Below, piece by piece: positions 30,228 through 39,042 of a stretch of DNA of 64,000 bases (position 1 is the stretch's first letter; the number at the start of each line of letters is the position of its first letter). This DNA comes from Microbacterium ureisolvens (lineage in GTDB: Bacteria > Actinomycetota > Actinomycetes > Actinomycetales > Microbacteriaceae): positions 41,085-105,084 of the forward strand of contig NZ_JAEUAX010000012.1 in assembly GCF_019511645.1 (NCBI RefSeq), in the 5' to 3' direction. The translations under genes and the position numbers were made by a program. The notes beneath the pieces were generated by a model that was not told the origin of the DNA, did not search any database, and saw only the letters and a program-made list of their open reading frames with translations.

Positions 30228-30710
30228 TCAGTCGACCTTCATGACGGTGCCGCCGGTGAGGCGCAACAGCTCGTCATAGGTCATCGGGAACACGGTGTGC
30301 GGCGTGCCGCCCGCGGCCCAGATCTCGGGGTAGCCCGCGAGGTCCTCGTCGACGATGGTGCGCAGCGGAGCCGGATGCCCCGTGGGAGCGACTCCGCCGA
30401 TGGCCTGGCCGGTCGCCTCCCGCACCTGCTCGGGCGTCGCGCGCTGGATCTTGCCGTGCCCGAGACGTTCGGCGAGCGCGGCGGTGTCGACGCGATGCGC
30501 GCCGCTCGTCATCACGAGCAGCGGCGCACCGTCGCTGTAGAACACGAGGCTGTTCGCGATCGCTCCGACCTCGACCCCGAGCGCCTCGGCGGCGAGCACC
30601 GCGGTGGAGGCGGCATCCGGAAGCACGACGATGTCGCCGGGGATGCCGGCGGCGCGGATCGCGTCGTGGACGAGGCGGCTGCGGGCAGGAAGTGAGGCAG
30701 GGATGGTCAC
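30228..30710 (-). CDS. YbaK/EbsC-family aminoacyl-tRNA deacylase
   Basis: A 160-residue single-domain trans-editing protein that hydrolyses mischarged tRNAs, usually Cys- or Ala-tRNAPro. Recognisable blocks are GAIANSLVFYSDGAPLLVMTSG, then EQVREATGQAIGGVAPTGHPAPLRTIVDEDL, whose Gly-Gly-Val-x-Pro loop forms the active site. The C-terminal strand is IWAAGGTPHTVFPMTYDELLRLTGG. Leaderless start at GTG 30710 is likely. It converges with the glycosidase (3-bp gap). Confidence 0.9.
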   Translation of the reverse strand: MTIPASLPARSRLVHDAIRAAGIPGDIVVLPDAASTAVLAAEALGVEVGAIANSLVFYSDGAPLLVMTSGAHRVDTAALAERLGHGKIQRATPEQVREATGQAIGGVAPTGHPAPLRTIVDEDLAGYPEIWAAGGTPHTVFPMTYDELLRLTGGTVMKVD

Positions 30711-30716
30711 GGGCTC

Positions 30717-30722
30717 AGCCTA
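30717..30722 (-). promoter_or_regulatory. -10 box TAGGCT, leaderless YbaK-type gene
   Basis: On the minus strand TAGGCT stands 6 nt before the GTG. It overlaps the end of the methyltransferase gene. Confidence 0.5.
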
Positions 30723-31517
30723 ACGACGCGGTCCGCGCGCGAGGATCTCGCCGTGGGGCATGAGGAGCCAGCCGTCGTCGGCCGCCGCCCACTCGCGCCA
30801 GCCGTCCGAGATGCGCTGCAGCAGCGCGTCGTCGGCACCGGTCCCGCGCGCCGAATCGGCGAACGCCGACTGCAGCACGCGGTCGGCCCACATCCCGCCC
30901 CACCACGCGCGGTCGGCCTCGTCCTCGAAGAGCCACAGCGACGCGGTCGCGCGGATGTCGGTGAGCCCCGCCTCCTGCGCCCACGCCTTGAGGCGCCGCC
31001 CGGCGGCGGGCTCGCCCGCGACGCTGCGGTGCGTCGCGAGATAGAGCGCCAGCCACTCGTCGAGCGCCGGGATGAGCGGGTACCAGATCACGCCCTCGTA
31101 ATCGACGTCGCGTGCAGCGACGAGGCCATCCTGCCCGGCCACGCGGCCGAGCTCGCGCAGCATGTCGACGGGCCGATCGACGTGCTGCAGCACCTGGTGC
31201 GCGTGCACGATGTCGAAGGCGCCGTCTTCGTACGGCAGTGCGTAGGCGTCGCCCACCTCGAACGACAGATTCGAGCCGGCGTGCTCGGCGGCGGCCTGCG
31301 CGACGACGTCGGCCGCGGCATCCGTCCCCACGACACGAGCGGGTGCGACGCGGGCGGCGAGGTCCGCGGTGATCGTGCCGGGCCCGCTGCCCACATCGAG
31401 GATCGAGACGCCCGGCCGAAGGTGCGGCAGCAAGTACGCCGCGGAGTTCTCGGCGGTGCGCCAGCGGTGCGACCGCAGAACGCTCTCATGGTGTCCGTGG
31501 GTGTAGGCGTCCGGCAT
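30720..31517 (-). CDS. Class I SAM-dependent methyltransferase
   Basis: A 265-residue methyltransferase with the SAM-binding glycine loop LDVGSGPGT near residue 40, an acidic end of strand 2 (VVGTDAAADVV), FEVGDAYALPYEDGAFDIVHAHQVLQHV and a UbiE-like motif. A Trp-rich C-terminal region (LWLFEDEADRAWWGGMWADRVL) may form the substrate lid. The acceptor cannot be named. The ATG start lies 6 nt after TAGCAT, fitting a leaderless mRNA. It is divergent from the Leu/Val dehydrogenase gene. Confidence 0.88.
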   Translation of the reverse strand: MPDAYTHGHHESVLRSHRWRTAENSAAYLLPHLRPGVSILDVGSGPGTITADLAARVAPARVVGTDAAADVVAQAAAEHAGSNLSFEVGDAYALPYEDGAFDIVHAHQVLQHVDRPVDMLRELGRVAGQDGLVAARDVDYEGVIWYPLIPALDEWLALYLATHRSVAGEPAAGRRLKAWAQEAGLTDIRATASLWLFEDEADRAWWGGMWADRVLQSAFADSARGTGADDALLQRISDGWREWAAADDGWLLMPHGEILARGPRR

Positions 31518-31523
31518 TCGTCG

Positions 31524-31529
31524 ATGCTA
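31524..31529 (-). promoter_or_regulatory. -10 box TAGCAT, leaderless methyltransferase gene
   Basis: TAGCAT on the minus strand lies 6 nt before ATG 31517, with no ribosome binding site. Confidence 0.5.
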
Positions 31530-31537
31530 TCGACGAC

Positions 31538-31626
31538 GCACACACTGTTGAGGCCTGCGCAGAACGCGCCCGGACGAGAGCGCAATCTGCCCGCGCTCCG
31601 CGCACACAGTTGAACAATTCGCAGAA
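31538..31626. promoter_or_regulatory. Two direct repeats and promoter upstream of the Leu/Val dehydrogenase gene
   Basis: GCACACACTGTTGA...GCGCAGAAC (31538-31565) and GCACACAGTTGAACAATTCGCAGAAT-like sequence (31602-31626) are imperfect direct repeats about 63 bp apart. The second contains TTGAAC (31610-31615), 17 bp before TGCAAT (31633-31638), a plausible promoter. A pair of sites for an Lrp- or other amino-acid-responsive regulator is possible. Confidence 0.45.
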
Positions 31627-31709
31627 TCGGTGTGCAATGAGTACGGATGCCGCAACGCCGCGGCGTTCGCAGCGCACTGCCCACGAGGCCCGCCGAAGGA
31701 AGAACCGCG

Positions 31710-32786
31710 ATGACGCACACCCTGCCCCTGCCCGATTTCGCACACGAGCGGGTGGAGGTGATCACCGGCCGCCGCAGCGGCCTGTTCATCGCCGTCGCGC
31801 TGCACTCGTCCGTGCTCGGCTCCGCCCTCGGCGGTGCACGACTGTGGACGTACCCGCACTGGAGCGACGCCCTCGGCGACGCACTGCGACTCTCGGCCGC
31901 GATGACGCTCAAGAACGCCGCAGCCGGCCTCGACGCCGGCGGCGGCAAGTCCGTCATCGCCCTGCCTCCCGGCACGACGCTCGACCCCGACCGTCGGCGC
32001 GCCGCGTTCCTCGACCTCGGCGACGCCGTCGAGTCGCTGCACGGCCTGTACCGCACCGCCGAGGATGTGGGCTCGACGACCGACGACATGCTCGTCGTCA
32101 GCGAGCGCACCGAGCACGTCGTGGGCCTGCCCGACGCCGTCGGCGGCTCGGGCGAGCCTGCCGGCCCCACGAGCCTCGGCGTGTACGAGTCGCTGCGTGC
32201 GACGCTGGAGCGGGTCACGGGAACCGCCGACGTCGAGGGTCGCCGCATCACGATCTCTGGCCTCGGCCAGGTGGGCAGCCGACTCGCGGTGCGCCTGTCG
32301 GCCGAGGGCGCGCGCCTCACCGTGACGGACGTCAATCCCGCCAAGCGCGACCTCGCGACCGAGCTCGGTGCCGAGTGGATCGCCCCGGGCGAGGAGCACC
32401 TCGTCCCCGCGGACGTGTTCGTGCCGGCCGGCATCGGCGGGCTCCTGACGGACGAGGTCATCGACGCCCTCGACGCGAAGGCCGTGTGCGGACCCGCGAA
32501 CAACCCGCTCGCCGACCACAGCGGGGCCGCACGCCTGGCCGGTCGCGGCATCCTCTACGCCCCCGACTTCGTCGTCAACGCGGGCGGGGTCATCTACCTC
32601 GACCTCGAGGCGAAGCACCTCGGCACGCGCACCGAGATCATGGACCGCGTCGGCCAGATCGGCGACACCGTACGCCGCATCTTCGACGAGGCGGAAGCCC
32701 GCGGTGTGACGCCGCTGGAGGCCGCCGAGGGGCTCGCCGCCGAACGCCTCGCCGCCGGCGGCCGTCAGCCCGCGCTGACGCACTGA
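31710..32786 (+). CDS. Glu/Leu/Phe/Val dehydrogenase-family protein (Leu/Val dehydrogenase-like)
   Basis: A 358-residue NAD-dependent amino acid dehydrogenase for oxidative deamination of branched-chain amino acids. The catalytic lysine is in the LDAGGGKSVI motif near residue 75. The NAD-binding turn is ISGLGQVGSRLA near residue 185, and KAVCGPANNPLAD and YAPDFVVNAGGVI follow in family order. The size fits Leu/Val/Phe dehydrogenases rather than the larger Glu enzymes. GAAGGA precedes ATG 31710. Possible promoter repeats lie upstream and a hairpin follows. Confidence 0.88.
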   Translation: MTHTLPLPDFAHERVEVITGRRSGLFIAVALHSSVLGSALGGARLWTYPHWSDALGDALRLSAAMTLKNAAAGLDAGGGKSVIALPPGTTLDPDRRRAAFLDLGDAVESLHGLYRTAEDVGSTTDDMLVVSERTEHVVGLPDAVGGSGEPAGPTSLGVYESLRATLERVTGTADVEGRRITISGLGQVGSRLAVRLSAEGARLTVTDVNPAKRDLATELGAEWIAPGEEHLVPADVFVPAGIGGLLTDEVIDALDAKAVCGPANNPLADHSGAARLAGRGILYAPDFVVNAGGVIYLDLEAKHLGTRTEIMDRVGQIGDTVRRIFDEAEARGVTPLEAAEGLAAERLAAGGRQPALTH

Positions 32787-32793
32787 ACCGGCA

Positions 32794-32827
32794 CGCGCCC
32801 GGTCAGCGGAGGGGATGGCCGGGCGCG
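32794..32827 (+). terminator. Hairpin after the Leu/Val dehydrogenase gene
   Basis: CGCGCCCGG and its complement form a 9-bp stem around a 16-nt loop, starting 8 nt after the stop codon. Confidence 0.5.
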
Positions 32828-32845
32828 CTGCGCTCCTGACACTGC

Positions 32846-32898
32846 GTTCCACAGTGTGCGGGATCGGGTTCCACATTCCTCGATCAGGGTGGCATGAT
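32846..32898 (+). promoter_or_regulatory. Promoter with tandem GTTCCACA repeats
   Basis: GTTCCACA occurs at 32846-32853 and 32868-32875, 22 bp apart, about two helical turns. The second overlaps a weak -35 (TCCACA, 32870-32875), 17 bp before CATGAT (32893-32898). It would serve the acyl-CoA ligase gene. Confidence 0.45.
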
Positions 32899-32963
32899 GG
32901 TCGCACGGCAGGGCCGAGGCCCGCCGACGACGACCGTCATGCCGCCCGATCGAAGGAGATCCG

Positions 32964-34556
32964 GTGTTCACCAGTCCCGAAGCAGATATCGAGATCCCCG
33001 AACTCGATATCTACGACTACCTGTTCGCGAGCCTGAGCGACGAGGATCTGGGGCGCATCGCGCTCATCGATCCCGCGACCGGGGCCGAGACCACGTACGG
33101 CGCGCTGCGCGCGCAGATCGACCTGTTCGCGGGAGCGCTGGCGGCGCGCGGCGTCGGAATCGATACGGTGGTCGGCTTGCTGTGCCCGAACGTCCCGGCG
33201 TTCGCCACCGTCTTCCACGGCATCCTCCGCGCGGGCGCCACGGTCACCACCGTCAATTCGCTGTACACGGCTGCAGAGATCGAGAAGCAGCTGCGGGACG
33301 CCGGGGCCACGTGGCTCGTCACCGTGAGCCCCCTGCTCCCCCAGGCGTCGACCGCCGCCGAGGCCGTCGGCATCCCCCACGACCGCGTCATCGTGCTCGA
33401 CGGCGCCTCCGGCCACCCGAACCTCCGGGCGCTGCTCGGCGAGGGCGCGCCCGCCCCCGAGGTGTCGTTCGATCCCGCGACGCACATCGCGGTGCTCCCC
33501 TACTCGTCGGGTACGACCGGCGTCCCGAAGGGCGTCATGCTGACGCACCGCAACCTCGTGGCCAACGTCGCCCAGTGCCGCGTCGCGCTCGACCTCGCCG
33601 AGACCGACCGGGTGCTGGCGGTGCTGCCGTTCTTCCACATCTACGGCATGACGGTCCTGCTCAACCTCGCGCTGCGCCAGCGCGCGAGTCTCGTGACGAT
33701 GCCGAAGTTCGACCTCGTGGAGTTCCTCACGAACATCCAGAAGTTCCAGTGCACGTACCTCTACATCGCGCCGCCGATCGCGGTCGCCCTCGCGAAGCAC
33801 CCGATCGTCGACCAGTTCGACATCTCGAGCGTGCACACGGTGTTCTCGGGCGCGGCTCCACTCGACGGCGAGACCGCCGAGACTGCCGGGCGCCGCATCA
33901 ACGCCCGCATGATGCAGGGGTACGGCATGAGCGAGCTGAGCCCCGTCTCGCACGCGATGCCGGTCGACCGCGACGACATCCCGGTGAGCTCGGTCGGCGT
34001 CATGCTGCCCAACACGCTCAACAAGCTCATCGACACCGAAACCGGCGAGGAGATCACCGAGGTCGGCCCCGACGGCGTCACGAAGCCGGGCGAATTGTGG
34101 GTCAAAGGACCGAACGTCATGCTCGGCTATCTGAACCAGCCCGAGGCGACCGCTGAGACGCTCGACGACGAGGGCTTCCTGCACACCGGCGACATCGCGG
34201 TGTACCACGAGGGCGGCTACTTCTCGATCGTCGACCGGGTCAAGGAGCTCATCAAGTACAAGGGCTACCAGATCGCTCCCGCCGAGCTCGAGGCTCTCCT
34301 TCTCGGCCATCCGAAGGTGATGGATGCTGCGGTCATCGGTGTACTCGACGACGACAAGCAGGAGATCCCCAAGGCGTTCATCGTCGCGGCTCCCGATTCC
34401 GGGCTGACGGAGGACGAGGTCATGGCGTTCGTGGCCGAGCACGTCGCGCCGCACAAGAAGGTGCGCCGCGTCGAGTTCATCGACGCGATTCCGAAGTCCA
34501 GCTCCGGCAAGATCCTCCGCAAGGACCTGCGGGCCCGCGAGACCGCCGCGGTCTGA
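32964..34556 (+). CDS. AMP-dependent acyl-CoA ligase (4-coumarate-CoA ligase-like)
   Basis: A 530-residue ANL-superfamily enzyme that activates a carboxylate via the adenylate to its CoA thioester. The phosphate loop is YSSGTTGVPKG near residue 178. VLPFFHIYGM, the A5 region MMQGYGMSE, the hinge Asp in HTGDIAV-x-DRVKELIKYKGYQIAP, and the C-terminal lysine in PKSSSGKILRKDL are all present. The closest visible type is 4CL/medium-chain acyl ligases. GAAGGAG before GTG 32964 decides the start. The natural acid is unknown. Confidence 0.92.
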   Translation: MFTSPEADIEIPELDIYDYLFASLSDEDLGRIALIDPATGAETTYGALRAQIDLFAGALAARGVGIDTVVGLLCPNVPAFATVFHGILRAGATVTTVNSLYTAAEIEKQLRDAGATWLVTVSPLLPQASTAAEAVGIPHDRVIVLDGASGHPNLRALLGEGAPAPEVSFDPATHIAVLPYSSGTTGVPKGVMLTHRNLVANVAQCRVALDLAETDRVLAVLPFFHIYGMTVLLNLALRQRASLVTMPKFDLVEFLTNIQKFQCTYLYIAPPIAVALAKHPIVDQFDISSVHTVFSGAAPLDGETAETAGRRINARMMQGYGMSELSPVSHAMPVDRDDIPVSSVGVMLPNTLNKLIDTETGEEITEVGPDGVTKPGELWVKGPNVMLGYLNQPEATAETLDDEGFLHTGDIAVYHEGGYFSIVDRVKELIKYKGYQIAPAELEALLLGHPKVMDAAVIGVLDDDKQEIPKAFIVAAPDSGLTEDEVMAFVAEHVAPHKKVRRVEFIDAIPKSSSGKILRKDLRARETAAV

Positions 34557-34573
34557 CTCCTCGGACGGGAAAT

Positions 34574-34608
34574 GGATGCCGCGGCGAACGCGTTTCGCCG
34601 CGGCATCC
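34574..34608 (+). terminator. Long hairpin after the acyl-CoA ligase gene
   Basis: A perfect 15-bp stem (GGATGCCGCGGCGAA with its complement) has a 5-nt loop, 17 bp after the stop. Both arms begin with the dispersed GGATGCCGC word. Confidence 0.7.
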
Positions 34609-34622
34609 GTGTCCTCCCGCAT

Positions 34623-34628
34623 TAGGTT
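34623..34628 (+). promoter_or_regulatory. -10 box TAGGTT, leaderless ZIP gene
   Basis: TAGGTT lies 6 nt before ATG 34635, with no Shine-Dalgarno. Confidence 0.55.
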
Positions 34629-34634
34629 GGCGCC

Positions 34635-35444
34635 ATGGAAGGACTGTGGCTCGCGGCGCTGAGCGGCCTCATCGGCGGCGGCACGCTGCTCGTCGGGGCC
34701 GCGGTCGCGTGGTTCGTCGAGATCCCGCAGCGCGTGGTCGCCGGGATCATGGCCGTCGGCGCGGGCGTGCTGATCTCGACGCTGGCATTCGAGCTCGTCG
34801 AGGAGGCGGCGGCCGACGGCGGGCTGGTGCCGACGACCGTCGGGTTCCTGGGCGGCGCGATCCTGTACATCGTCGCGGACCAGCTGATCTCGCGACGCAG
34901 CAAGCAGCCCGCCGCCGCTGCGCCTCAGATCGACACCTCGGCGACCGAGTACTCCGACGGCGACCAGGTCTCGGCGAGCATCGTCGCCCGTCGCGCGGGA
35001 GCGCAGGCGGTCAGCGGAGCGGGACTCGTGATCGCGGTCGGCGCGCTGATCGACGGCATCCCGGAGTCCATCGTCATGGGCCTGTCGGTGCTGCAGGGCG
35101 GCATCAGCATCCCGATCGTGGCGGCGATCGCGATCAGCAACTTCCCCGAGGGACTCGGCTCGACCGCGGCGCTCAAGCGCGGCGGCTCGAGCGCGGGCTA
35201 CGTCGCGAAGCTGTGGGTCGGTATCGCCCTGGTCACCGTCGTGGCCTCGGTGCTGGGCTACGTGGCGTTCCAGTCGGCCTCGCCGAGCCTGATCGCACTC
35301 ATCACGACGATCGCCGCCGGGGGCCTTCTCGCGATGGTGTGCAACACGATGATCCCCGAGGCGTTCGACGAGCAGCATGCGCTCACCGGCCTCTGGGCGA
35401 CGATCGGCTTCCTGGCCGCCTTCCTGCTGCACGAGCTCGCCTGA
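34635..35444 (+). CDS. ZIP-family metal transporter
   Basis: A 269-residue protein with about eight hydrophobic helices. The metal-path motifs of bacterial ZIP transporters are in place: ALIDGIPESIVMGLS in helix 4 and ISNFPEGLGSTAA in helix 5. MAVGAGVLISTLAFELVEEA lies in helix 2. A variable cytoplasmic loop after helix 3 (SRRSKQPAAAAPQIDTSAT) has no histidine-rich stretch. It probably carries a divalent metal (Zn, Fe or Mn), selectivity unknown. Leaderless start. It converges with hemA (24-bp gap). Confidence 0.87.
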   Translation: MEGLWLAALSGLIGGGTLLVGAAVAWFVEIPQRVVAGIMAVGAGVLISTLAFELVEEAAADGGLVPTTVGFLGGAILYIVADQLISRRSKQPAAAAPQIDTSATEYSDGDQVSASIVARRAGAQAVSGAGLVIAVGALIDGIPESIVMGLSVLQGGISIPIVAAIAISNFPEGLGSTAALKRGGSSAGYVAKLWVGIALVTVVASVLGYVAFQSASPSLIALITTIAAGGLLAMVCNTMIPEAFDEQHALTGLWATIGFLAAFLLHELA

Positions 35445-35468
35445 GCCCGGCAGATCGGGATCGACGCC

Positions 35469-36713
35469 CTACGCGGTGGCCCAGAGGTCGTCGTCCGCAG
35501 CGTCGGGCGACTCGACCGACAGGCCGTGGAGCAGCCCGAGCGCGGCGCGGGCCTCGTCGATGCGTCCTTCGACCGCGAGCTCCTTGATGCGCACTGACGG
35601 CTTGTGCAAGAGCACACCGGCCAGGTGGCGCAGAGCGGCCTCGACCTCGTCGCCGGCGCCACGCGAGCGCGCCCGAGCGATCTCGGCATCGACGGTCTTC
35701 AGCACTTCGCTGCGCAACGCCGTGATCGCGGGACCGGCCTCGCGGTCGGCGTGGAACTCCGTGGCCGCATCTCCCACGATCGCGCGCGCGTCGGCGTGGG
35801 CGCTGAACTCGGCGAGCGGCGCGTGCAGCCGGATGGTCTCGAGATCGAGCAGCTCCACCGCCTCGACCGCACCGACGGCGGGATCGACATTGCGCGGGAG
35901 GCCGAGGTCGATGACGAGCACGCGGTGGCCGGGCGTGAACGCGTCGGCGTGTACGACCGCGGCGGCGGTGCAGGTGATGACGACGTCGGCCGCGGCGACC
36001 TCCGCCGGGAAATCCGACACCGGGATCAGCCTGTGCTGCGCGGCGAAGGCCTCGGCCCGACCGGACGGCGAGAAGACGTGGATGTCGCCGGCACCGCGCG
36101 CACGCAGCGCCTCGACGGTGCGGACGGCGTACTTGCCGGTTCCGACGAGCACGATCTTGACGGCGGCCCACTCGGCGACGCGGCTGGAGGCCAGCTCGAG
36201 AGCGAGACGCACGAGCGAGCGGTGTGCTCCGCGCAGCTGGGTGCGGTTGCGCACGCCGCGGCTGGTGTGGGTCGCCTTCTGGAACAGGCGCTCGAGCTCG
36301 CTCGAGGTCATGCCCTCGGCGCGGGCGGCGTCGAGAGCGCGACGCACCTGACCCGAGATCTCGTCTTCGCCGACCGACATCGACTCGAGACCGCTGGTGA
36401 CCGCGAAGAGGTGGGCCGCGGCATCCGCCCCCTGGTGCACCGCGACCGACGCGCGCAGCAGATCGACGGCGACGCCCGATGCGTCGGCCATCGCCTCGAT
36501 CACCGATTCGGCGGCGACCGCCTCACCACCCGTGAGCGGCTCATCGATGTCGAGATATGCCTCGAACCGGTTGCACGTGGCCAGCACGACGGCGCCGGAG
36601 ACGAAGATCTCGTCGTCCACGAGGGCGCGCGTGGCTGTGGGCGCCCCCACCGAGAGACGCTCCAGGATGTCGAGGCTCGCGTTCCGATGGTTCGCGGTCA
36701 GACAGAGGAGCAC
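35469..36713 (-). CDS. hemA: Glutamyl-tRNA reductase
   Basis: A 414-residue enzyme that reduces glutamyl-tRNA to glutamate-1-semialdehyde, the first step of C5 heme synthesis. The catalytic cysteine is in VLATCNRFEAYL near residue 47. The conserved VTSGLESMSVGEDEISGQVRRAL block and the NADPH-binding KIVLVGTGKYAVRTVEAL follow. A C-terminal dimerisation helix region is present. GTG 36713 lies 17 bp from the divergent hemE start. The message is probably leaderless, with -10 TAAGAT 7 nt upstream. Confidence 0.96.
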   Translation of the reverse strand: MLLCLTANHRNASLDILERLSVGAPTATRALVDDEIFVSGAVVLATCNRFEAYLDIDEPLTGGEAVAAESVIEAMADASGVAVDLLRASVAVHQGADAAAHLFAVTSGLESMSVGEDEISGQVRRALDAARAEGMTSSELERLFQKATHTSRGVRNRTQLRGAHRSLVRLALELASSRVAEWAAVKIVLVGTGKYAVRTVEALRARGAGDIHVFSPSGRAEAFAAQHRLIPVSDFPAEVAAADVVITCTAAAVVHADAFTPGHRVLVIDLGLPRNVDPAVGAVEAVELLDLETIRLHAPLAEFSAHADARAIVGDAATEFHADREAGPAITALRSEVLKTVDAEIARARSRGAGDEVEAALRHLAGVLLHKPSVRIKELAVEGRIDEARAALGLLHGLSVESPDAADDDLWATA

Positions 36714-36718
36714 AGACC

Positions 36719-36726
36719 TAATCTTA
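36719..36726. promoter_or_regulatory. Overlapping divergent -10 boxes of hemA and hemE
   Basis: TAATCT (36719-36724, plus) ends 6 nt before the hemE GTG. TAAGAT (36726-36721, minus) ends 7 nt before the hemA GTG. The two boxes share four base pairs in a 17-bp intergenic gap, so the genes compete for polymerase. Confidence 0.6.
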
Positions 36727-36730
36727 ACGT

Positions 36731-37789
36731 GTGTCGTTGCATGACTCTCACCCTTCCGTCCTTCAGAGAAACGATCCCCCCGCGCTGATACGTGCTTACC
36801 GCGGCGAACGGCCGGCTCGTACGCCGGTGTGGTTCATGCGTCAGGCGGGTCGATCGCTGCCGGAATACCGCGAGCTGCGGGTCGGCACCGACATGCTCGA
36901 CGCCTGCCTGAACCCCGAGCTGGCAAGCGAGATCACGCTGCAGCCCGTGCGCCGGCACGGCGTCGACGCGGGCATCTTCTTCAGCGACATCGTGATCCCC
37001 GTGCGCCTGTCGGGCGTCGACGTGCGCATCGTCGCAGGGCGGGGTCCCGTGCTCGAGAACCCGGTGCGGACGGCGGCGGATGTCGCGTCCCTTCCTCCGC
37101 TCGACCCCGCGGCGCTCGCCCCCATCCGCGACGCCGTCGCGCTCACGGTGGCCGAACTGGGCGCGACGCCGCTCATCGGCTTCGCCGGCGCGCCGTACAC
37201 GCTGGCGTCGTACCTGGTCGAAGGCGGCCCGTCGAAGGAGCAGCTGAAGACGCGCGCGCTCATGCACTCCGACCCCGAGACCTGGGCCGCGCTGCTGACC
37301 TGGTGCGCGAACATCACCGGCGCGTTCCTCGCCGCCCAGATCGAGGCGGGTGCGTCGGCCGGGCAGCTGTTCGACTCGTGGGCGGGCTCGCTCAGCCTCG
37401 CCGACTACACGCAGCACGTCGCCCGGTTCTCGGCGATGGCCCTCGATGGCGTGCGCAACCTCGACGTACCGCTCGTGCACTTCGGCGTCGGCACCGGCGA
37501 GCTGCTCGCCGCGATGCGCGACGTCGGCGTCGACACGGTCGGGGTGGACTGGCGCCTCCCGCTCGACGAGGCCGTGCGCCGGGTCGGACCCGACGTCTCA
37601 GTGCAGGGCAACATCGACCCGGCGCTGCTGCGCGCGCCGTGGCCGGTGCTCGAAGCGCACATCGTCGACGTGCTCGAGCGCGGCCGCGCCGCGCGCGCGC
37701 ACGTGGTGAACCTCGGACACGGCGTCCCGCCCGACACCGACCCGGCCGTGCTCACGCGCATCGTGGAGTTCGTGCACGCGCATGGCTGA
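36731..37789 (+). CDS. hemE: Uroporphyrinogen decarboxylase
   Basis: A 352-residue enzyme that removes four carboxyl groups from uroporphyrinogen III to make coproporphyrinogen III. The signature [18 protein letters not shown] is near residue 36. [38 protein letters not shown] and [13 protein letters not shown] follow. The Asp that binds the pyrrole nitrogens is in the FSDI strand. GTG 36731 is leaderless-like. The stop overlaps the cgoX start by 8 bp. Confidence 0.97.
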   Translation: MSLHDSHPSVLQRNDPPALIRAYRGERPARTPVWFMRQAGRSLPEYRELRVGTDMLDACLNPELASEITLQPVRRHGVDAGIFFSDIVIPVRLSGVDVRIVAGRGPVLENPVRTAADVASLPPLDPAALAPIRDAVALTVAELGATPLIGFAGAPYTLASYLVEGGPSKEQLKTRALMHSDPETWAALLTWCANITGAFLAAQIEAGASAGQLFDSWAGSLSLADYTQHVARFSAMALDGVRNLDVPLVHFGVGTGELLAAMRDVGVDTVGVDWRLPLDEAVRRVGPDVSVQGNIDPALLRAPWPVLEAHIVDVLERGRAARAHVVNLGHGVPPDTDPAVLTRIVEFVHAHG

Positions 37790-38987
37790 CTTCTCCGTCG
37801 TGGGCGGCGGAGTGGCCGGGCTCGTCGTCGCCCGCCGGCTGGCCGCCTCGGGCGCCTCCGTGGCGGTGTTCGAGGCATCGGATCGCCTCGGCGGCACGGT
37901 TGTGCGGCACGAGGTCGGCGGGCTCGCTCTCGACGCCGGCGCCGAGAGCTTCGCGGTGCGCGGCGGCGCGGTGGAGGCACTGCTCGCCGAGCTCGGCCTC
38001 GCCGACGACATCGTCTCACCCGCCCCCGGACCGGCGTGGCTGCAGCCGGTGACCGGCGATGCGGTGCCGCTTCCTGCCACCGCACTGCTCGGCATCCCGG
38101 CGGATCCGCTCGCAGCCGACGTCGTGCGGGTCGTCGGCGTCGCCTCCGCCGAGCGTGCCGCCGAGCTCGACGCCCGCCCGGTCGGCGCGGTGCCGCGGAC
38201 GCTCGGCGCCCTCGTGCGCGAGCGCCACGGTGCGGAGCTCCTCGACCGGCTGGTCGCCCCGGTCGTGCACGGCGTGCACTCGCAGCACCCCGACGAGCTG
38301 CCGGTCGCACGCGCCCACCCCGGGCTCGCCGACGCCGTCGTGAGCGCGGGGTCGCTCAGCGGAGGCGTCGCGCGCCTGCGCGCAGCCGCTCCCCCGGGTG
38401 CCGCGGTCGCGGGGATCCGCGGCGGCATCAACCGCCTCGTGCCGGCTCTCGCCGACGACCTCGAGCGCCTCGGCGGCGACATCCGGCTCGGCGCCAGGGT
38501 CGACGACCTCGGCGTGCTCGAGGGCACGGTGGTCGTCGCAGCACCCGGGGTGGCGTCGCCCGCTTCTCCCGGTCGCCGCATCGACCTGGTGACCCTGGTC
38601 GTGGAGCAGGACGAGCTGGATGCCGCGCCCCGCGGCACCGGACTGCTCGTGGCCGCCGGGGCGCCGGTGGGCGCCCGCGCGCTCACCCACGCCACCGCCA
38701 AGTGGGAGTGGCTCCGCGAGGCCGCCGCCGGGCGCCACGTGGTCCGGCTCTCCTACGACCAGACTCCCGCCGACCCGTTCGCCGCCGCCGTCGCCGACGC
38801 GCAGACGCTTCTCGGTGTGCGGCTGCCGGTCGTGGTCGACGCGGCACAGGTGTTCTGGGTGCGGCCGGCCGCAGCATCCGTCGTTCCTCCCGACGTCCCC
38901 GTCGTCGGGGAGACGGTGGCGGGCTCCGGGCTCGCCGGCATCGTCGCCCACGCCGAGCGCACCGCCGCTGAACTCCTCGCCGACTGA
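37782..38987 (+). CDS. hemY: Coproporphyrinogen III oxidase (HemY/CgoX type)
   Basis: A 401-residue FAD enzyme that oxidises coproporphyrinogen III to coproporphyrin III in the Gram-positive route. The FAD-binding GxGxxG is [20 protein letters not shown] at the N-terminus, followed by FEASDRLGG and a C-terminal FAD loop ([20 protein letters not shown]). It is shorter than most HemY proteins (about 450-480), mainly in the middle domain. The next gene is chdC, so the coproporphyrin assignment is more likely than protoporphyrinogen oxidase. Confidence 0.92.
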   Translation: MADFSVVGGGVAGLVVARRLAASGASVAVFEASDRLGGTVVRHEVGGLALDAGAESFAVRGGAVEALLAELGLADDIVSPAPGPAWLQPVTGDAVPLPATALLGIPADPLAADVVRVVGVASAERAAELDARPVGAVPRTLGALVRERHGAELLDRLVAPVVHGVHSQHPDELPVARAHPGLADAVVSAGSLSGGVARLRAAAPPGAAVAGIRGGINRLVPALADDLERLGGDIRLGARVDDLGVLEGTVVVAAPGVASPASPGRRIDLVTLVVEQDELDAAPRGTGLLVAAGAPVGARALTHATAKWEWLREAAAGRHVVRLSYDQTPADPFAAAVADAQTLLGVRLPVVVDAAQVFWVRPAAASVVPPDVPVVGETVAGSGLAGIVAHAERTAAELLAD

Positions 38988-39042
38988 GGATTGAAACGGC
39001 GCACCCGGAAACGGCACACCCGCAGGGTGAAAAGATAGACGC

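Noticed and set aside
32937..35432. 831-aa minus-strand frame opposite the acyl-CoA ligase and ZIP genes
   Set aside because: Antisense to two intact genes with all family motifs; low-complexity Arg/Asp/Val composition.
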